Below are positions 32,290 to 40,944 of a DNA stretch of 64,000 nt, piece after piece (position 1 is the first letter of the stretch; the number at the start of each line of letters is the position of its first letter). Made by a program: the position numbers and the translations under genes. Under the pieces are notes generated by a model. It saw only the letters and a program-made list of their open reading frames with translations. It was not told where the DNA came from and ran no database searches. The DNA is from Clostridiales bacterium Firm_04 (GTDB lineage Bacteria > Bacillota > Clostridia > Oscillospirales > Ruminococcaceae), in assembly GCA_001603005.1 (NCBI GenBank), contig LVAJ01000014.1, positions 151,298 through 215,297 of the forward strand, read 5' to 3'.

Positions 32290-34788
32290 TTGAAAATGCG
32301 GAGAGGTTCCATATTTTTGCTGACCGGAATACTGGCTGCTTCGGGAGTGCAGCCGTTTTCCGCAGCAGCGGCAGATCCCTATGAATGGGAATCGGGTACG
32401 ATCTATGACACCGGAACGGAAAAAACAGAGGTCGTCACGCTTTCGGGTGCAAGCGGCGGAAAAGCCGTCCGGCTGCTCGATGCCGGAGATTCCGTGACGC
32501 TGAATGTCGAGGCGGCATCCGCCGGCACCTATACGCTCGGCATCCGGTACAGTCAGCCCTATGACGAGAACGGAAAGATGCAGAATGTGCTTATTAACGG
32601 CGATTCCGCCGGCCCCGTATCCTGCGATTACACCGGCGACGGCGTATTCAAGACCGCAGATGTGATCGCGGTTCTGAAAGCAGGTACGAACAAAATTACA
32701 ATTGAATCATCGTGGGGCTGGACGTATCTCGACAGTCTGACCGTCACGGCGCGCGAAGCAAGCAGCACAAAGATCAATGCAACGCTTTCCAATCCGAATG
32801 CGACCGCTGAAACGAAATCGCTGTATGCATTTCTCTGCGATACCTACGGAAAGCATGTGATCTCCGGACAGCAGGAATCGACATGGATGGGCAGCGAGGA
32901 CTATGAGTTCAATATCATCAAAAATGCGAGCGGAAAACTGCCTGCTCTGCGCGGACTGGATTACATGGGGCAGGACTTCGCGGGCTGCAACCGCCGCGCG
33001 AAGGCTTGGGCGCAGAAGGGCGGCATCGTCACGATCTGCTGGCACTGCGGCGATGATTTCAAGGGCAGTCATACCGAAGCAATGAATGCGACGCCGGACT
33101 GGTCAAAGATCCTGACGCCCGGCACAAATGAATACAACAAGCTGATCTCCGGCATGGATCAGGGCGCAAAAGCGCTCAAGGAATTGCAGGATGCCGGCAT
33201 TCCGGTCATCTGGCGTCCGTTCCATGAGTTCGACGGCGCATGGTTCTGGTGGGGCAAGGGCGGTGCAGAAAACTTCAAGAAGCTCTGGCGCCTGATGTAT
33301 GACCGCTACACGAATGAATTTGGACTGAACAATCTGATCTGGAGTCTCGGCTACTGCGGCGATGTTAAGGGCGGCTGGTATCCGGGTGACGAATATGTCG
33401 ATATCATCGGTGCGGATACCTACGTCAATCACACAAATTCGCTGGTCAGCTTGTATCAGCGGACGGCGGATGTCGCGCAGAAGCCGGTCTGTCTGCACGA
33501 AAACGGTGCGATTCCGGATCCGGAGAAAATGAAGTCGGACGGTGCGAATTGGCTGTGGTTCATGACATGGCACACCTCGTTCATCGACAGCGATCCGATC
33601 AATACCGCATCGTATCTGAAACAGGTCTACAACACGGAGCATCTGCTTTCGCTCGATGAACTGCCGGATGTGTACCATTATGCATCTTCCGGCAAGCAGG
33701 ATCCGAAAGACGATCCGAAGCCGGACGGCATCAAGGGCGATCTCAACGGCGACAGCAAAGTCGATCGTGCTGACATTGAACTGCTTCTGCAGCATCTTCT
33801 GACGAAAAAGCAGCTTAGTCAGCAGCAGGCGGCGCTTGCAGATCCGGACGGAAACGGCGTGCTGAACGCTGCGGATTTTTCCGCTTTGAAGCAGCTTGTT
33901 CTGAAGCCGAAGCAGCCCGATACACCGAAGCAGCCGGAAACGCCGAAATCGACCTATCAGTTTGATCCGGCAAAGAAGTTTGCGGCATATCCTGCCAGCT
34001 ATAAAAATGCGATCGCGCAGGCTGGTAAAGTCGTGAAGGAAACCTATACCGGTATCAACGGCGCAAATTCGCTGAATGTCTATCTCCCATACGGCTACGA
34101 CAGCAGCAAGCAGTATAACGTGTTCTATTTCATGCACGGCATGGGCGACAATGAAAATTCGCTGCTCTATAATGACAACAGTGAGGCGCAGCATTTGTTC
34201 GACAACATGATCGCGAACGGGGACATTGAACCGATGATCATTGTCACCCCGACATTCAACAAGGTCAGTTCGGATACGTTCTATAACGCAGAGAATTTCT
34301 ACAAGGAGTTTCGCGCGAGTGTTGTCCCGTTTGTCGAGGAAAAGTATGCGACCTATGCAAAATCCACATCCGAAGCAGACCTCAAAGCATCGCGAATGCA
34401 CCGTGCCTACGGCGGCTTCTCTATGGGCAGTGTCTCGACATGGGCAGTCTTTGAAAACTGCGTCGATATCGTTGCATATTTCATGCCGATGAGCGGTGCG
34501 CATCACTGGGGCACCGGCAGTCCGGATGCGAACGCGCTCGCAAGAGCGGTTGACAAGGCGGGACTGCAAAAGAATGAATATTTCATCATGTCTGCGACCG
34601 GTACCTCTGATTTTGCGATCGACATGCTCCGTCCGCAGATCGAGAGCATGAAGAAGCTGGATCAGTTTGTGTATACATCTGATTTTTCCAAGGGCAATCT
34701 GTGGTTTATTCTTGCGGACGGCGGCGGACATGACTGGTTCTATCTGCGGCAGTATGTGTATGACTGCCTGCCCTTCTTCTTCCGGTGA
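32290..34788 (+). CDS. Cellulosome-type GH26 mannanase - dockerin - CE1 esterase
   Basis: 832 aa. TTG 32290 is favoured over ATG 32296 because GGAGGG lies 7 nt before it. Domains in order: signal peptide (1-28), a CBM35-like module (about 30-155), a GH26 catalytic domain (about 160-455) with acid/base Glu313 in WRPFHEFDG and nucleophile Glu404 in LHENG, a complete dockerin (about 476-535, GDLNGDSKVDRADIELLLQHLL / DPDGNGVLNAADFSALKQL), a Pro/Lys linker, and a CE1-type esterase (about 555-832) with nucleophile Ser711 in YGGFSMGS and a late GGHDW His. It should cleave beta-mannan and remove acetyl or feruloyl-type esters. A dockerin between two catalytic domains is less common than a terminal one. 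Confidence 0.93.
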   Translation: MKMRRGSIFLLTGILAASGVQPFSAAAADPYEWESGTIYDTGTEKTEVVTLSGASGGKAVRLLDAGDSVTLNVEAASAGTYTLGIRYSQPYDENGKMQNVLINGDSAGPVSCDYTGDGVFKTADVIAVLKAGTNKITIESSWGWTYLDSLTVTAREASSTKINATLSNPNATAETKSLYAFLCDTYGKHVISGQQESTWMGSEDYEFNIIKNASGKLPALRGLDYMGQDFAGCNRRAKAWAQKGGIVTICWHCGDDFKGSHTEAMNATPDWSKILTPGTNEYNKLISGMDQGAKALKELQDAGIPVIWRPFHEFDGAWFWWGKGGAENFKKLWRLMYDRYTNEFGLNNLIWSLGYCGDVKGGWYPGDEYVDIIGADTYVNHTNSLVSLYQRTADVAQKPVCLHENGAIPDPEKMKSDGANWLWFMTWHTSFIDSDPINTASYLKQVYNTEHLLSLDELPDVYHYASSGKQDPKDDPKPDGIKGDLNGDSKVDRADIELLLQHLLTKKQLSQQQAALADPDGNGVLNAADFSALKQLVLKPKQPDTPKQPETPKSTYQFDPAKKFAAYPASYKNAIAQAGKVVKETYTGINGANSLNVYLPYGYDSSKQYNVFYFMHGMGDNENSLLYNDNSEAQHLFDNMIANGDIEPMIIVTPTFNKVSSDTFYNAENFYKEFRASVVPFVEEKYATYAKSTSEADLKASRMHRAYGGFSMGSVSTWAVFENCVDIVAYFMPMSGAHHWGTGSPDANALARAVDKAGLQKNEYFIMSATGTSDFAIDMLRPQIESMKKLDQFVYTSDFSKGNLWFILADGGGHDWFYLRQYVYDCLPFFFR

Positions 34789-34808
34789 TCCGGATTCTGT
34801 TTTGCATC

Positions 34809-34844
34809 AAACAGCCGTGCAGTGTGATCTGTGCGGCTGTTTTT
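34809..34844 (+). terminator. Terminator of the GH26 gene
   Basis: AACAGCCG and CGGCTGTT flank a partly paired loop, followed by TTTT. Confidence 0.7.
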
Positions 34845-34867
34845 GATGACAGATATGCAGTTAGCAC

Positions 34868-34896
34868 TTGACAACTGCTGCAAGATGTGCTATAAT
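34868..34896 (+). promoter_or_regulatory. Promoter of the riboflavin operon
   Basis: TTGACA (34868-34873), a 17-bp spacer and TATAAT (34891-34896) with extended TG. Confidence 0.85.
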
Positions 34897-34902
34897 GATG
34901 CT

Positions 34903-35013
34903 ATCTTCAGGGCAGGGTGCAATTCCTGACCGGCAGTGATAGCCTGCGAGCCGCAATGCGGTTGATTCGGTGAAAATCCGAAGCCGACGGTATAGTCCGG
35001 ATGAGAGAAGAAT
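34903..35013 (+). ncRNA. FMN riboswitch (RFN element)
   Basis: The conserved RFN blocks appear in order: TCTTCAGGGCAGGGTG, AATTCCTGACCGGCAGTGATAG, GCCTGCGAGCC, TGATTCGGTGAAAATCCGA, GCCGACGGTATAGTCCGGATG and GAGAGAAGAA. The element lies between a strong promoter and a terminator ahead of ribD. FMN binding should favour termination and so shut down riboflavin synthesis. Confidence 0.95.
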
Positions 35014-35065
35014 AATCAGGATATATCATGACCGCGCGGTCTTTCTGATATGTCGCAATTTTCAG

Positions 35066-35099
35066 CGCCCCGAAGTGTCAGGCTTCGGGGCGTTTTCTG
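35066..35099 (+). terminator. Riboswitch expression-platform terminator
   Basis: CGCCCCGAAG (35066-35075) pairs with CTTCGGGGCG (35083-35092), followed by TTTTCTG, just before ribD. Confidence 0.88.
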
Positions 35100-35107
35100 T
35101 TCAGGGG

Positions 35108-36247
35108 GTGCTGAAAACGGAACAACATCTGCAATTCATGCGCCATGCGCTTGCACTGGCGGAAAAAGGCATGGGCTTTGTCAACCCGAATCCCATGGTC
35201 GGCGCGGTCATTGTGCGTGACGGCAGGATCATCGGAGAGGGCTGGCATCAGCAGTACGGCGGGCTCCATGCAGAGCGCAATGCCTTTGCATACTGCGACG
35301 AACACGGCATAGACTGCACCGGTGCGGATCTCTATGTGACGCTGGAGCCATGCTGCCATCACGGCAAGCAGCCGCCGTGCACCGATGCGATCATCGCACA
35401 CGGCATCCGGCGCGTGTTCATCGGCTCGGCTGATCCGAATTTCTGTGTCAACGGCAGGGGCGTGCGGATTCTGCGGGAACACGGCATTGCGGTGACGGAA
35501 CATGTGCTGCGGGAAGAATGTGACGCGATCAATGCGATCTTCTTTCACTGGATCACGCAAAAGAGACCGTTTGTCACAGTCAAATATGCGATGACGCTGG
35601 ACGGCAAGATCGGCACATACACCGGTGCGTCCAAGTGGATCACGGGCGAGGCAGCGAGAACGGACGTCCAGCGGGAAAGGCTAAGGCATTCCGCGGTCAT
35701 GGTCGGGATCGGAACCGTGCTTGCGGATGATCCGCTGCTGACCTGCCGCCTTGAAAACGGAAGAAACCCGATCCGGATCATCTGCGATTCCAGCCTGCGG
35801 ATTCCGCCCGACAGCAGGATCATACAGACTGCAAAGGATGTTCCGACGATCATCGCGACCACCAGTTATGACAAAAAGAACAATCATGCCAAAAACGAAA
35901 AAAGACATCTCCTGCAGGAGATGGGCTGTACGGTCATATCCACCGGCGCAGATCCCGATCCGCATCATGTGAATCTTGAGATTTTAATGAGAAAGCTGAC
36001 GGAAATGCAGATCGACAGCATTCTTGCGGAAGGCGGCGGCACACTGATTGCGAGCCTGTTCCGCAAAAAATACGTCAATCAGGTCAGGGCTTACATCGCC
36101 CCGAAGATTTTCGGCGGACGCGACGCGAAAACGCCCGTTGAGGGGCTTGGTGTCCGCACGCCCGATGATGCATATATCATCGAACACGCGGAAACGAAAC
36201 GGATCGGCGATGATTTTGTCATTGCGGGAAGGGTGGCGTACAGGTAA
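35108..36247 (+). CDS. ribD: Bifunctional diaminohydroxyphosphoribosylaminopyrimidine deaminase / reductase
   Basis: 379 aa from GTG 35108. The start is uncertain: AGGGGG lies right against it, and the alternative ATG 35138 has no clear site but would remove the conserved helix-start residues. The N-terminal deaminase domain has HAE in GGLHAERNAF and the zinc cysteines PCCHHGKQPPC. The C-terminal reductase domain has VKYAMTLDGKIGTYTGASKWI and LAEGGGTLIASLF. It carries out the second and third steps from GTP to riboflavin. It is the first gene of ribD-ribE-ribBA-ribH under the FMN riboswitch, and its stop overlaps the ribE start (TAATG). Confidence 0.92.
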   Translation: MLKTEQHLQFMRHALALAEKGMGFVNPNPMVGAVIVRDGRIIGEGWHQQYGGLHAERNAFAYCDEHGIDCTGADLYVTLEPCCHHGKQPPCTDAIIAHGIRRVFIGSADPNFCVNGRGVRILREHGIAVTEHVLREECDAINAIFFHWITQKRPFVTVKYAMTLDGKIGTYTGASKWITGEAARTDVQRERLRHSAVMVGIGTVLADDPLLTCRLENGRNPIRIICDSSLRIPPDSRIIQTAKDVPTIIATTSYDKKNNHAKNEKRHLLQEMGCTVISTGADPDPHHVNLEILMRKLTEMQIDSILAEGGGTLIASLFRKKYVNQVRAYIAPKIFGGRDAKTPVEGLGVRTPDDAYIIEHAETKRIGDDFVIAGRVAYR

Positions 36248-36894
36248 TGTTCACGGGCATCATCGAAGAAGTGGGAACGGTCAGAGCAGTGCAGCACAGC
36301 GGCAGTCATTCGTTCATCCGCATCGAAGCGAAAAGCGTTCTCGAAGACGTTCGCTGCGGCGACAGCATTGCCGTGAACGGCGTCTGTCTGACCGTCACGC
36401 AGTTTGACAGCATGTCATTTCAGGCGGATGTGATGAATGAAACGCTGCGCCGCTCCGCGCTCGGAAACCTCACAAACGGCAGTCATGTGAATCTCGAACG
36501 GGCGATGCCTGCAAACGGCAGATTCGGCGGGCATATTGTTTCGGGGCATATCGACGGCATCGGCACGGTCACCCGCATTGAACCGGACGGCATTGCAGTG
36601 CGCATCACCGTTGCGGCTGCACCGGAGATCCTGCGCCTGATCGTGGAGAAAGGCTCTGTGACGATCGACGGCATCAGCCTGACGGTCGCTGCGGTATCGG
36701 ACAGGGACTTCGGCGTTTCCGTCATCCCGCACACCCTCGCAAACACGGCACTGCATGACAAAAAAACAGGCGATCCGGTCAATCTGGAAAATGACATCAT
36801 CGGCAAATACATTGAAAAGCTGCTGAACCCCGCAGCGGATCCGGCAGGCAGCCGCATCTCGGCAGAATTTCTTGCGGCAAACGGATTTTTGTAA
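36247..36894 (+). CDS. ribE: Riboflavin synthase alpha subunit
   Basis: 215 aa, beginning MFTGIIEEVG, the family hallmark. It has two lumazine-binding repeats: GDSIAVNGVCLTV in the first and KGSVTIDGISLTVAAV in the second. It dismutates two 6,7-dimethyl-8-ribityllumazines to riboflavin. Length is normal. The start overlaps the ribD stop by one base. Confidence 0.95.
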   Translation: MFTGIIEEVGTVRAVQHSGSHSFIRIEAKSVLEDVRCGDSIAVNGVCLTVTQFDSMSFQADVMNETLRRSALGNLTNGSHVNLERAMPANGRFGGHIVSGHIDGIGTVTRIEPDGIAVRITVAAAPEILRLIVEKGSVTIDGISLTVAAVSDRDFGVSVIPHTLANTALHDKKTGDPVNLENDIIGKYIEKLLNPAADPAGSRISAEFLAANGFL

Positions 36895-36909
36895 ACGAAG
36901 GAGCGATCC

Positions 36910-38133
36910 ATGAACGAATTTCAATACAGTACGATTGCGGAAGCGGTGCAGGCTTTGCAGAACGGCGAGATCATTCTTGTGACTGATGATGCGGACAGAG
37001 AAAATGAGGGCGATATGATCTGTGCGGCGGAGTTTGCATCGACCGAAAATGTCAATTTTATGGCAGCGCATGCGAGAGGGCTGATCTGCATGCCGATGAG
37101 CATTGCAATGTGCGAAAAGCTGCACCTGCCGCAAATGGTCGATTACAACACCGACAACCACAGCACGGCATTCACGGTGTCGATCGACCACATCCGGACA
37201 ACGACCGGCATTTCCGCAGAGGAGCGCGCCCTGACTGCGAGAATGGCAGTCCGCGATGATGCAAAGCCGGAAGATTTCCGGAAGCCCGGTCACATGTTCC
37301 CGCTGACCGCGCGAAAAAACGGCGTGCTCGAACGCGCGGGACATACCGAAGCGACCGTCGATCTGATGCGCCTTGCGGGGATGAAGGAATGCGGGCTCTG
37401 CTGCGAGGTGATGCGCGAAGACGGCTCGATGATGCGCACGCCGGAGCTGCAGCAGATGGCGCGGAAATGGGGCATGAAGTTCATCACGATTCAGCAGATC
37501 ATGGAGCACAGAAAGGTTCATGACAAGCTGGTCGAATGCGTCGCGAATACGAAGCTGCCGACGAAATACGGCAATTTCCGTGCGCTCGGCTATGTCAACA
37601 AGCTGACCGGTGAGCATCATGTGGCGCTCGTCAAGGGCGAGATCGGGGACGGTGAAGACATCCTTTGCAGAGTGCATTCCGAATGCCTGACCGGCGATGC
37701 GTTCGGTTCATTGAAATGTGACTGCGGACAGCAGTTTGCTGCCGCAATGACCATGATCGAGCAGGAAGGAAAAGGCGTTCTGCTCTACATGCGGCAGGAA
37801 GGACGCGGCATCGGACTGATCAACAAGCTGCGCGCCTATGAATTGCAGGATCAGGGCATGGACACACTGGAAGCGAATCTCGCGCTCGGCTTCCCCGGCG
37901 ACATGCGCGAATACTACATCGGCGCGCAGATCCTGCGGGATCTCGGCTGCAAAACGCTGCGGCTGCTGACGAACAATCCCGACAAGGTCTACGGGCTCAG
38001 CGGCTTCGGTCTGGAGATCAAAGAGCGCATTCCGATTCAGATGGACGCAACGCCGTTTGACCTGTTCTATCTGAAAACCAAGCAGGCGAAAATGGGGCAT
38101 ATGCTCCGTTTCGCCGATCAAAACAACGGATAA
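36910..38133 (+). CDS. ribBA: Bifunctional DHBP synthase / GTP cyclohydrolase II
   Basis: 407 aa, ATG behind AAGGAGCG. Residues 1-200 are 3,4-dihydroxy-2-butanone-4-phosphate synthase ([34 protein letters not shown]). Residues 205-407 are GTP cyclohydrolase II, with the zinc cysteines in [20 protein letters not shown] and [18 protein letters not shown]. It supplies both precursors of the riboflavin pathway. It lies 15 bp after ribE. Confidence 0.95.
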   Translation: MNEFQYSTIAEAVQALQNGEIILVTDDADRENEGDMICAAEFASTENVNFMAAHARGLICMPMSIAMCEKLHLPQMVDYNTDNHSTAFTVSIDHIRTTTGISAEERALTARMAVRDDAKPEDFRKPGHMFPLTARKNGVLERAGHTEATVDLMRLAGMKECGLCCEVMREDGSMMRTPELQQMARKWGMKFITIQQIMEHRKVHDKLVECVANTKLPTKYGNFRALGYVNKLTGEHHVALVKGEIGDGEDILCRVHSECLTGDAFGSLKCDCGQQFAAAMTMIEQEGKGVLLYMRQEGRGIGLINKLRAYELQDQGMDTLEANLALGFPGDMREYYIGAQILRDLGCKTLRLLTNNPDKVYGLSGFGLEIKERIPIQMDATPFDLFYLKTKQAKMGHMLRFADQNNG

Positions 38134-38148
38134 AAGGAGCATGATACC

Positions 38149-38625
38149 ATGAAAACATTTGAAGGAAACCTGATCCCCGCATCGGCAGAAAGCGCACGAA
38201 TCGGCATTGTTGTCGCGCGGTTCAATGAGTTCATTACATCGAAGTTGCTCGGCGGCGCGCTCGATACGCTGAAACGTCACGGCATCCGCGAGGACTGCAT
38301 CAGCACCGCATGGGTGCCGGGTGCATTCGAGATTCCGCTGATCGCGCAGAAAATGGCGCAGTCCGGCAAATATGACGCGGTGATCTGCCTCGGTGCGATC
38401 ATCCGCGGCAGCACCACGCACTATGATCTTGTCTGCAATGAAGCGGCAAAGGGCATCGCGCAGGTCTCGCTGCAAAGCGGCATTCCGGTCATGTTCGGCG
38501 TGATCACCACGGAAAATATTGAGCAGGCGATCGAACGCGCCGGCTCGAAAGCGGGCAACAAGGGCAGCGAATGCGCAGAGGGCGCGATCGAGATGATCAA
38601 TCTGATCCGGGCGATCGAAGCCTGA
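38149..38625 (+). CDS. ribH: 6,7-dimethyl-8-ribityllumazine synthase
   Basis: 158 aa, ATG behind AAAAGGAGC. Family motifs: [33 protein letters not shown] and [21 protein letters not shown] (catalytic His). It condenses the RibD-pathway pyrimidine with DHBP to lumazine, the RibE substrate. It is the last gene of the operon. Confidence 0.96.
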   Translation: MKTFEGNLIPASAESARIGIVVARFNEFITSKLLGGALDTLKRHGIREDCISTAWVPGAFEIPLIAQKMAQSGKYDAVICLGAIIRGSTTHYDLVCNEAAKGIAQVSLQSGIPVMFGVITTENIEQAIERAGSKAGNKGSECAEGAIEMINLIRAIEA

Positions 38626-38653
38626 CCGCTGCACAATGGATACGGAAACGACG

Positions 38654-38690
38654 GGGGAGCCTTTCGGAAGATCGGTTCCCCTGCAATTTT
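38654..38690 (+). terminator. Terminator of the riboflavin operon
   Basis: GGGGAGCC (38654-38661) pairs with GGTTCCCC (38674-38681) with one GU, followed by TGCAATTTTG. Confidence 0.65.
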
Positions 38691-38716
38691 GTTATCAGAA
38701 TGCACGTTCTGATAAC
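38691..38716. repeat. Perfect inverted repeat
   Basis: GTTATCAGAA (38691-38700) and TTCTGATAAC (38707-38716) flank TGCACG. A second hairpin, AACACC...GGTGTT at 38731-38749 followed by ATTTGTTTTG, lies just beyond. Both may be back-up terminators; the rest of this intergenic stretch to 38820 shows nothing else. Confidence 0.6.
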
Positions 38717-38819
38717 AGATTCATCCGCGAAACACCGCCGGCGGGTGTTATTTGTTTTGCAGGCGGATCCGGCATAACAAAACCCGCGTATTTGTATCCA
38801 AAAACTAAGATTTTCTTCA

Positions 38820-38848
38820 TTGCTTTTTTCCGGATCCTGTGTTATAAT
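38820..38848 (+). promoter_or_regulatory. Promoter for the BspA-like dockerin protein
   Basis: TTGCTT (38820-38825), a 17-bp spacer and TATAAT (38843-38848) with extended TG; a leader of about 140 nt follows. Confidence 0.75.
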
Positions 38849-38994
38849 AGAATCAGATACTATGGGGACAGTATGCAATGCTGTTTTGACCTTTCATTGC
38901 GGTTTCGGGAGCCGGAATGAAACAGGAACAGCGAATCAGATCGGCTGGAAACAGTCTGAAACCGTATTGTAATTGAAGCGAAAGGAGCATGAAC

Positions 38995-40641
38995 ATGAAA
39001 ACCTTACAAAATCTTGCGGTCTTGAGTGCAGGCGTATTTTCCCTGATCAGTTCGGTTGCAGGGATGCCTGCGCAGATTTCCGTTTCTGCGGAAGCGGAGA
39101 CAGGCACATGGCAGTATGACGAGGAAACCAAAACGCTGACGATTTCCGGCGAGTGGCTTGGTTTTTATGACGGCTACGGAGAGGACACGCGTCCGTGGGC
39201 TGCATTGAAAACGAGCACGGAAGCGGTCGTGTTCGGGGATGATATGAAACGGATTCCTGCGGATGCGATTTCCGGATTCCAAAAAGTGAAATCCGTTACA
39301 ATTCCGGAAGGGATTGAAGAAATCGGGACCGGTGCGTTCAGCAGTTGTAGTTCACTTGAGCAGATCACACTTCCGGACAGTCTGAAAACCATCGACTCGT
39401 ATGCATTTATGGGCTGTTCCGGTTTGACGTCAGTCACCCTGCCGGAACAGGTCACCGCGATCCCGAGTTATGCGTTTGAGGATTGTACTTCGCTGACAGA
39501 TGTCACGATCCCTGAAAAAGCTGAGGATTTCGGTGCCGATGTGTTCAAAAATACAGCGTGGCTGAAAGCACGCCGTGCAGAGAATCCGCTTGTGGTTCTC
39601 AACGGGATACTGATTGACGGCGCAGAATGCAAGGGCGCTGTTCAGATTCCGGAAGGTGTCAAAAAGATCGGAATGAATGCATTCAGCAAGAATTATGAAA
39701 TGACTGCGGTCAGCTTCCCGGACAGCCTGCAGTCGCTCAGCTTCCATTCGTTCAGCGAGTGTGCTGCACTGGAAAAAGTTGTGATTCCGAAGCAGGTTCA
39801 GACTGTGGCGGAATACGCGTTCTTCAACTGCGATAATCTGAAAAGCGCTGTGATCGAAGATGGGATCACCGGTGTCGGCTTCGGCGCATTCGCAGCCTGT
39901 GATAAACTTTCCGAAATTGAGATTCCGGAATCGGTGAATGAGATCGGCGGCTATGCATTCGTCAGTACACCGTGGATGGAGAAGCAGCAGGAGAAGAATC
40001 CGCTTGTTGTGGTGAATAACATTCTCGTGGACGGCACAAAGTGCAAAAATGAGGTCGTCATTCCGGACGGGATCAAAATGATGACAGAGTATGCCTTTGA
40101 ACACAGCGAGCTGACTTCTGTCGTGATTCCGGAAAGCATTGATCTGATTCCGTTCGCCGCATTCAGTTCCTGCATGGAGCTGAAATCGGTCACGATTCCG
40201 GCATCCGTTGAAACCCTTGACACCAATGCATTTGCCGGCTGCGAAAATCTCAGCGAGGTCACGATTCCGGCGACTGTCAAGCATTTCGGATATACTGTTT
40301 TCGCAGACTGCGAACCGACGATCAAAGGCTATACCGGTTCTTCCGCAGAGACATATGCCAAAGAAAACAAGCTGACGTTTGTTGCGATCGGTACGCCTGA
40401 AAATGAGGAGAAACCGATCACCGGCGACGCCAATATCGACGGTGCGGTTGACATTTCCGATGCGGTGCTGACATCCAGATTCATCAATGCGGATAAGAAT
40501 GCTGTTGTGACCGATAGCGGCTTGCAGAACGCAGATGTGGACGGTGACGGCGCAGTCGGAACAGAAGATGTGACTGTGATGCTGCAGTACATTGCACGGA
40601 CAATCAGAGTATTCCCGGCAAATGCGAATGCAAAAGCATAA
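38995..40641 (+). CDS. Secreted BspA-type leucine-rich-repeat protein with dockerin
   Basis: 548 aa from ATG 38995, seven bases after AAGGAG (ATG 38989 is too close to it). A signal peptide covers about 1-32. About ten LRR_5/BspA repeats run through residues 75-455 (AFSSCSSLEQITLPDSL, AFEDCTSLTDVTIPEKA, AFAGCENLSEVTIPATV), interrupted by two NPLVVLNGILIDGAECKG-like spacer segments typical of these proteins. The C-terminus is a dockerin (GDANIDGAVDISDAVLTSRFI / DVDGDGAVGTEDVTVMLQYI). It is probably a surface-complex adhesin or binding protein without catalytic activity. Confidence 0.9.
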   Translation: MKTLQNLAVLSAGVFSLISSVAGMPAQISVSAEAETGTWQYDEETKTLTISGEWLGFYDGYGEDTRPWAALKTSTEAVVFGDDMKRIPADAISGFQKVKSVTIPEGIEEIGTGAFSSCSSLEQITLPDSLKTIDSYAFMGCSGLTSVTLPEQVTAIPSYAFEDCTSLTDVTIPEKAEDFGADVFKNTAWLKARRAENPLVVLNGILIDGAECKGAVQIPEGVKKIGMNAFSKNYEMTAVSFPDSLQSLSFHSFSECAALEKVVIPKQVQTVAEYAFFNCDNLKSAVIEDGITGVGFGAFAACDKLSEIEIPESVNEIGGYAFVSTPWMEKQQEKNPLVVVNNILVDGTKCKNEVVIPDGIKMMTEYAFEHSELTSVVIPESIDLIPFAAFSSCMELKSVTIPASVETLDTNAFAGCENLSEVTIPATVKHFGYTVFADCEPTIKGYTGSSAETYAKENKLTFVAIGTPENEEKPITGDANIDGAVDISDAVLTSRFINADKNAVVTDSGLQNADVDGDGAVGTEDVTVMLQYIARTIRVFPANANAKA

Positions 40642-40695
40642 TCATCCGGTTATTCCGTACAAAACGGGCTGTTGAAAGCCTATATATGTATCGAA

Positions 40696-40727
40696 AAGCT
40701 GTCGCTGAACTGCGGCAGCTTTTTTTG
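40696..40727 (+). terminator. Terminator of the BspA-like gene
   Basis: AAGCTGTCGC (40696-40705) pairs with GCGGCAGCTT (40712-40721), followed by TTTTTT. It occupies the place where a hairpin would stand in the first repeat unit. Confidence 0.8.
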
Positions 40728-40892
40728 CACCCATGAAGCAAATTGCAAATTTTCTGCATCCTCTCCCATTGTACTTTCCGGTACGATATGCTATAAGCGG
40801 GCAGTGCCCGCCGCCGTTATTGCACCCATGAAGCGAATTGTAAATTTTCTGCATCCTCTCCCATTGCACTTTCCGGTACGATATGCTATAAT
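40727..40892 (+). repeat. Second locus of the promoter-hairpin repeat family
   Basis: One partial unit (40727-40796) and one full unit (40797-40892) share the order of the array at 10925-11213: dyad GCGGGC-AGT-GCCCGC, CACCCATGA, an A/T tract, CTCCCATTG and ATATGCTATAA. The dyad has changed on both arms relative to the first locus (GGGG/CCCC to GGGC/GCCC), keeping perfect pairing. Promoters: TTGTAC...TATAAG (40769-40797) and TTGCAC (40864-40869), a 17-bp spacer, TATAAT (40887-40892). The last drives the gene at 40945. Confidence 0.88.
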
Positions 40893-40944
40893 TGAGGCAG
40901 CAGCCCGCCGCACACCGTCTGAAAATGTGATTCAGGAGGATAAC

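Noticed and set aside
33103..34731. 542-codon minus-strand open frame opposite the GH26-CE1 gene
   Set aside because: It lies wholly within a gene with clear catalytic motifs; its own translation is low in motifs, rich in Arg/Cys/His/Ile and has no ribosome site.
36415..37677. 420-codon minus-strand frame across ribE-ribBA
   Set aside because: It is antisense to two certain riboflavin genes and shows no start signal.
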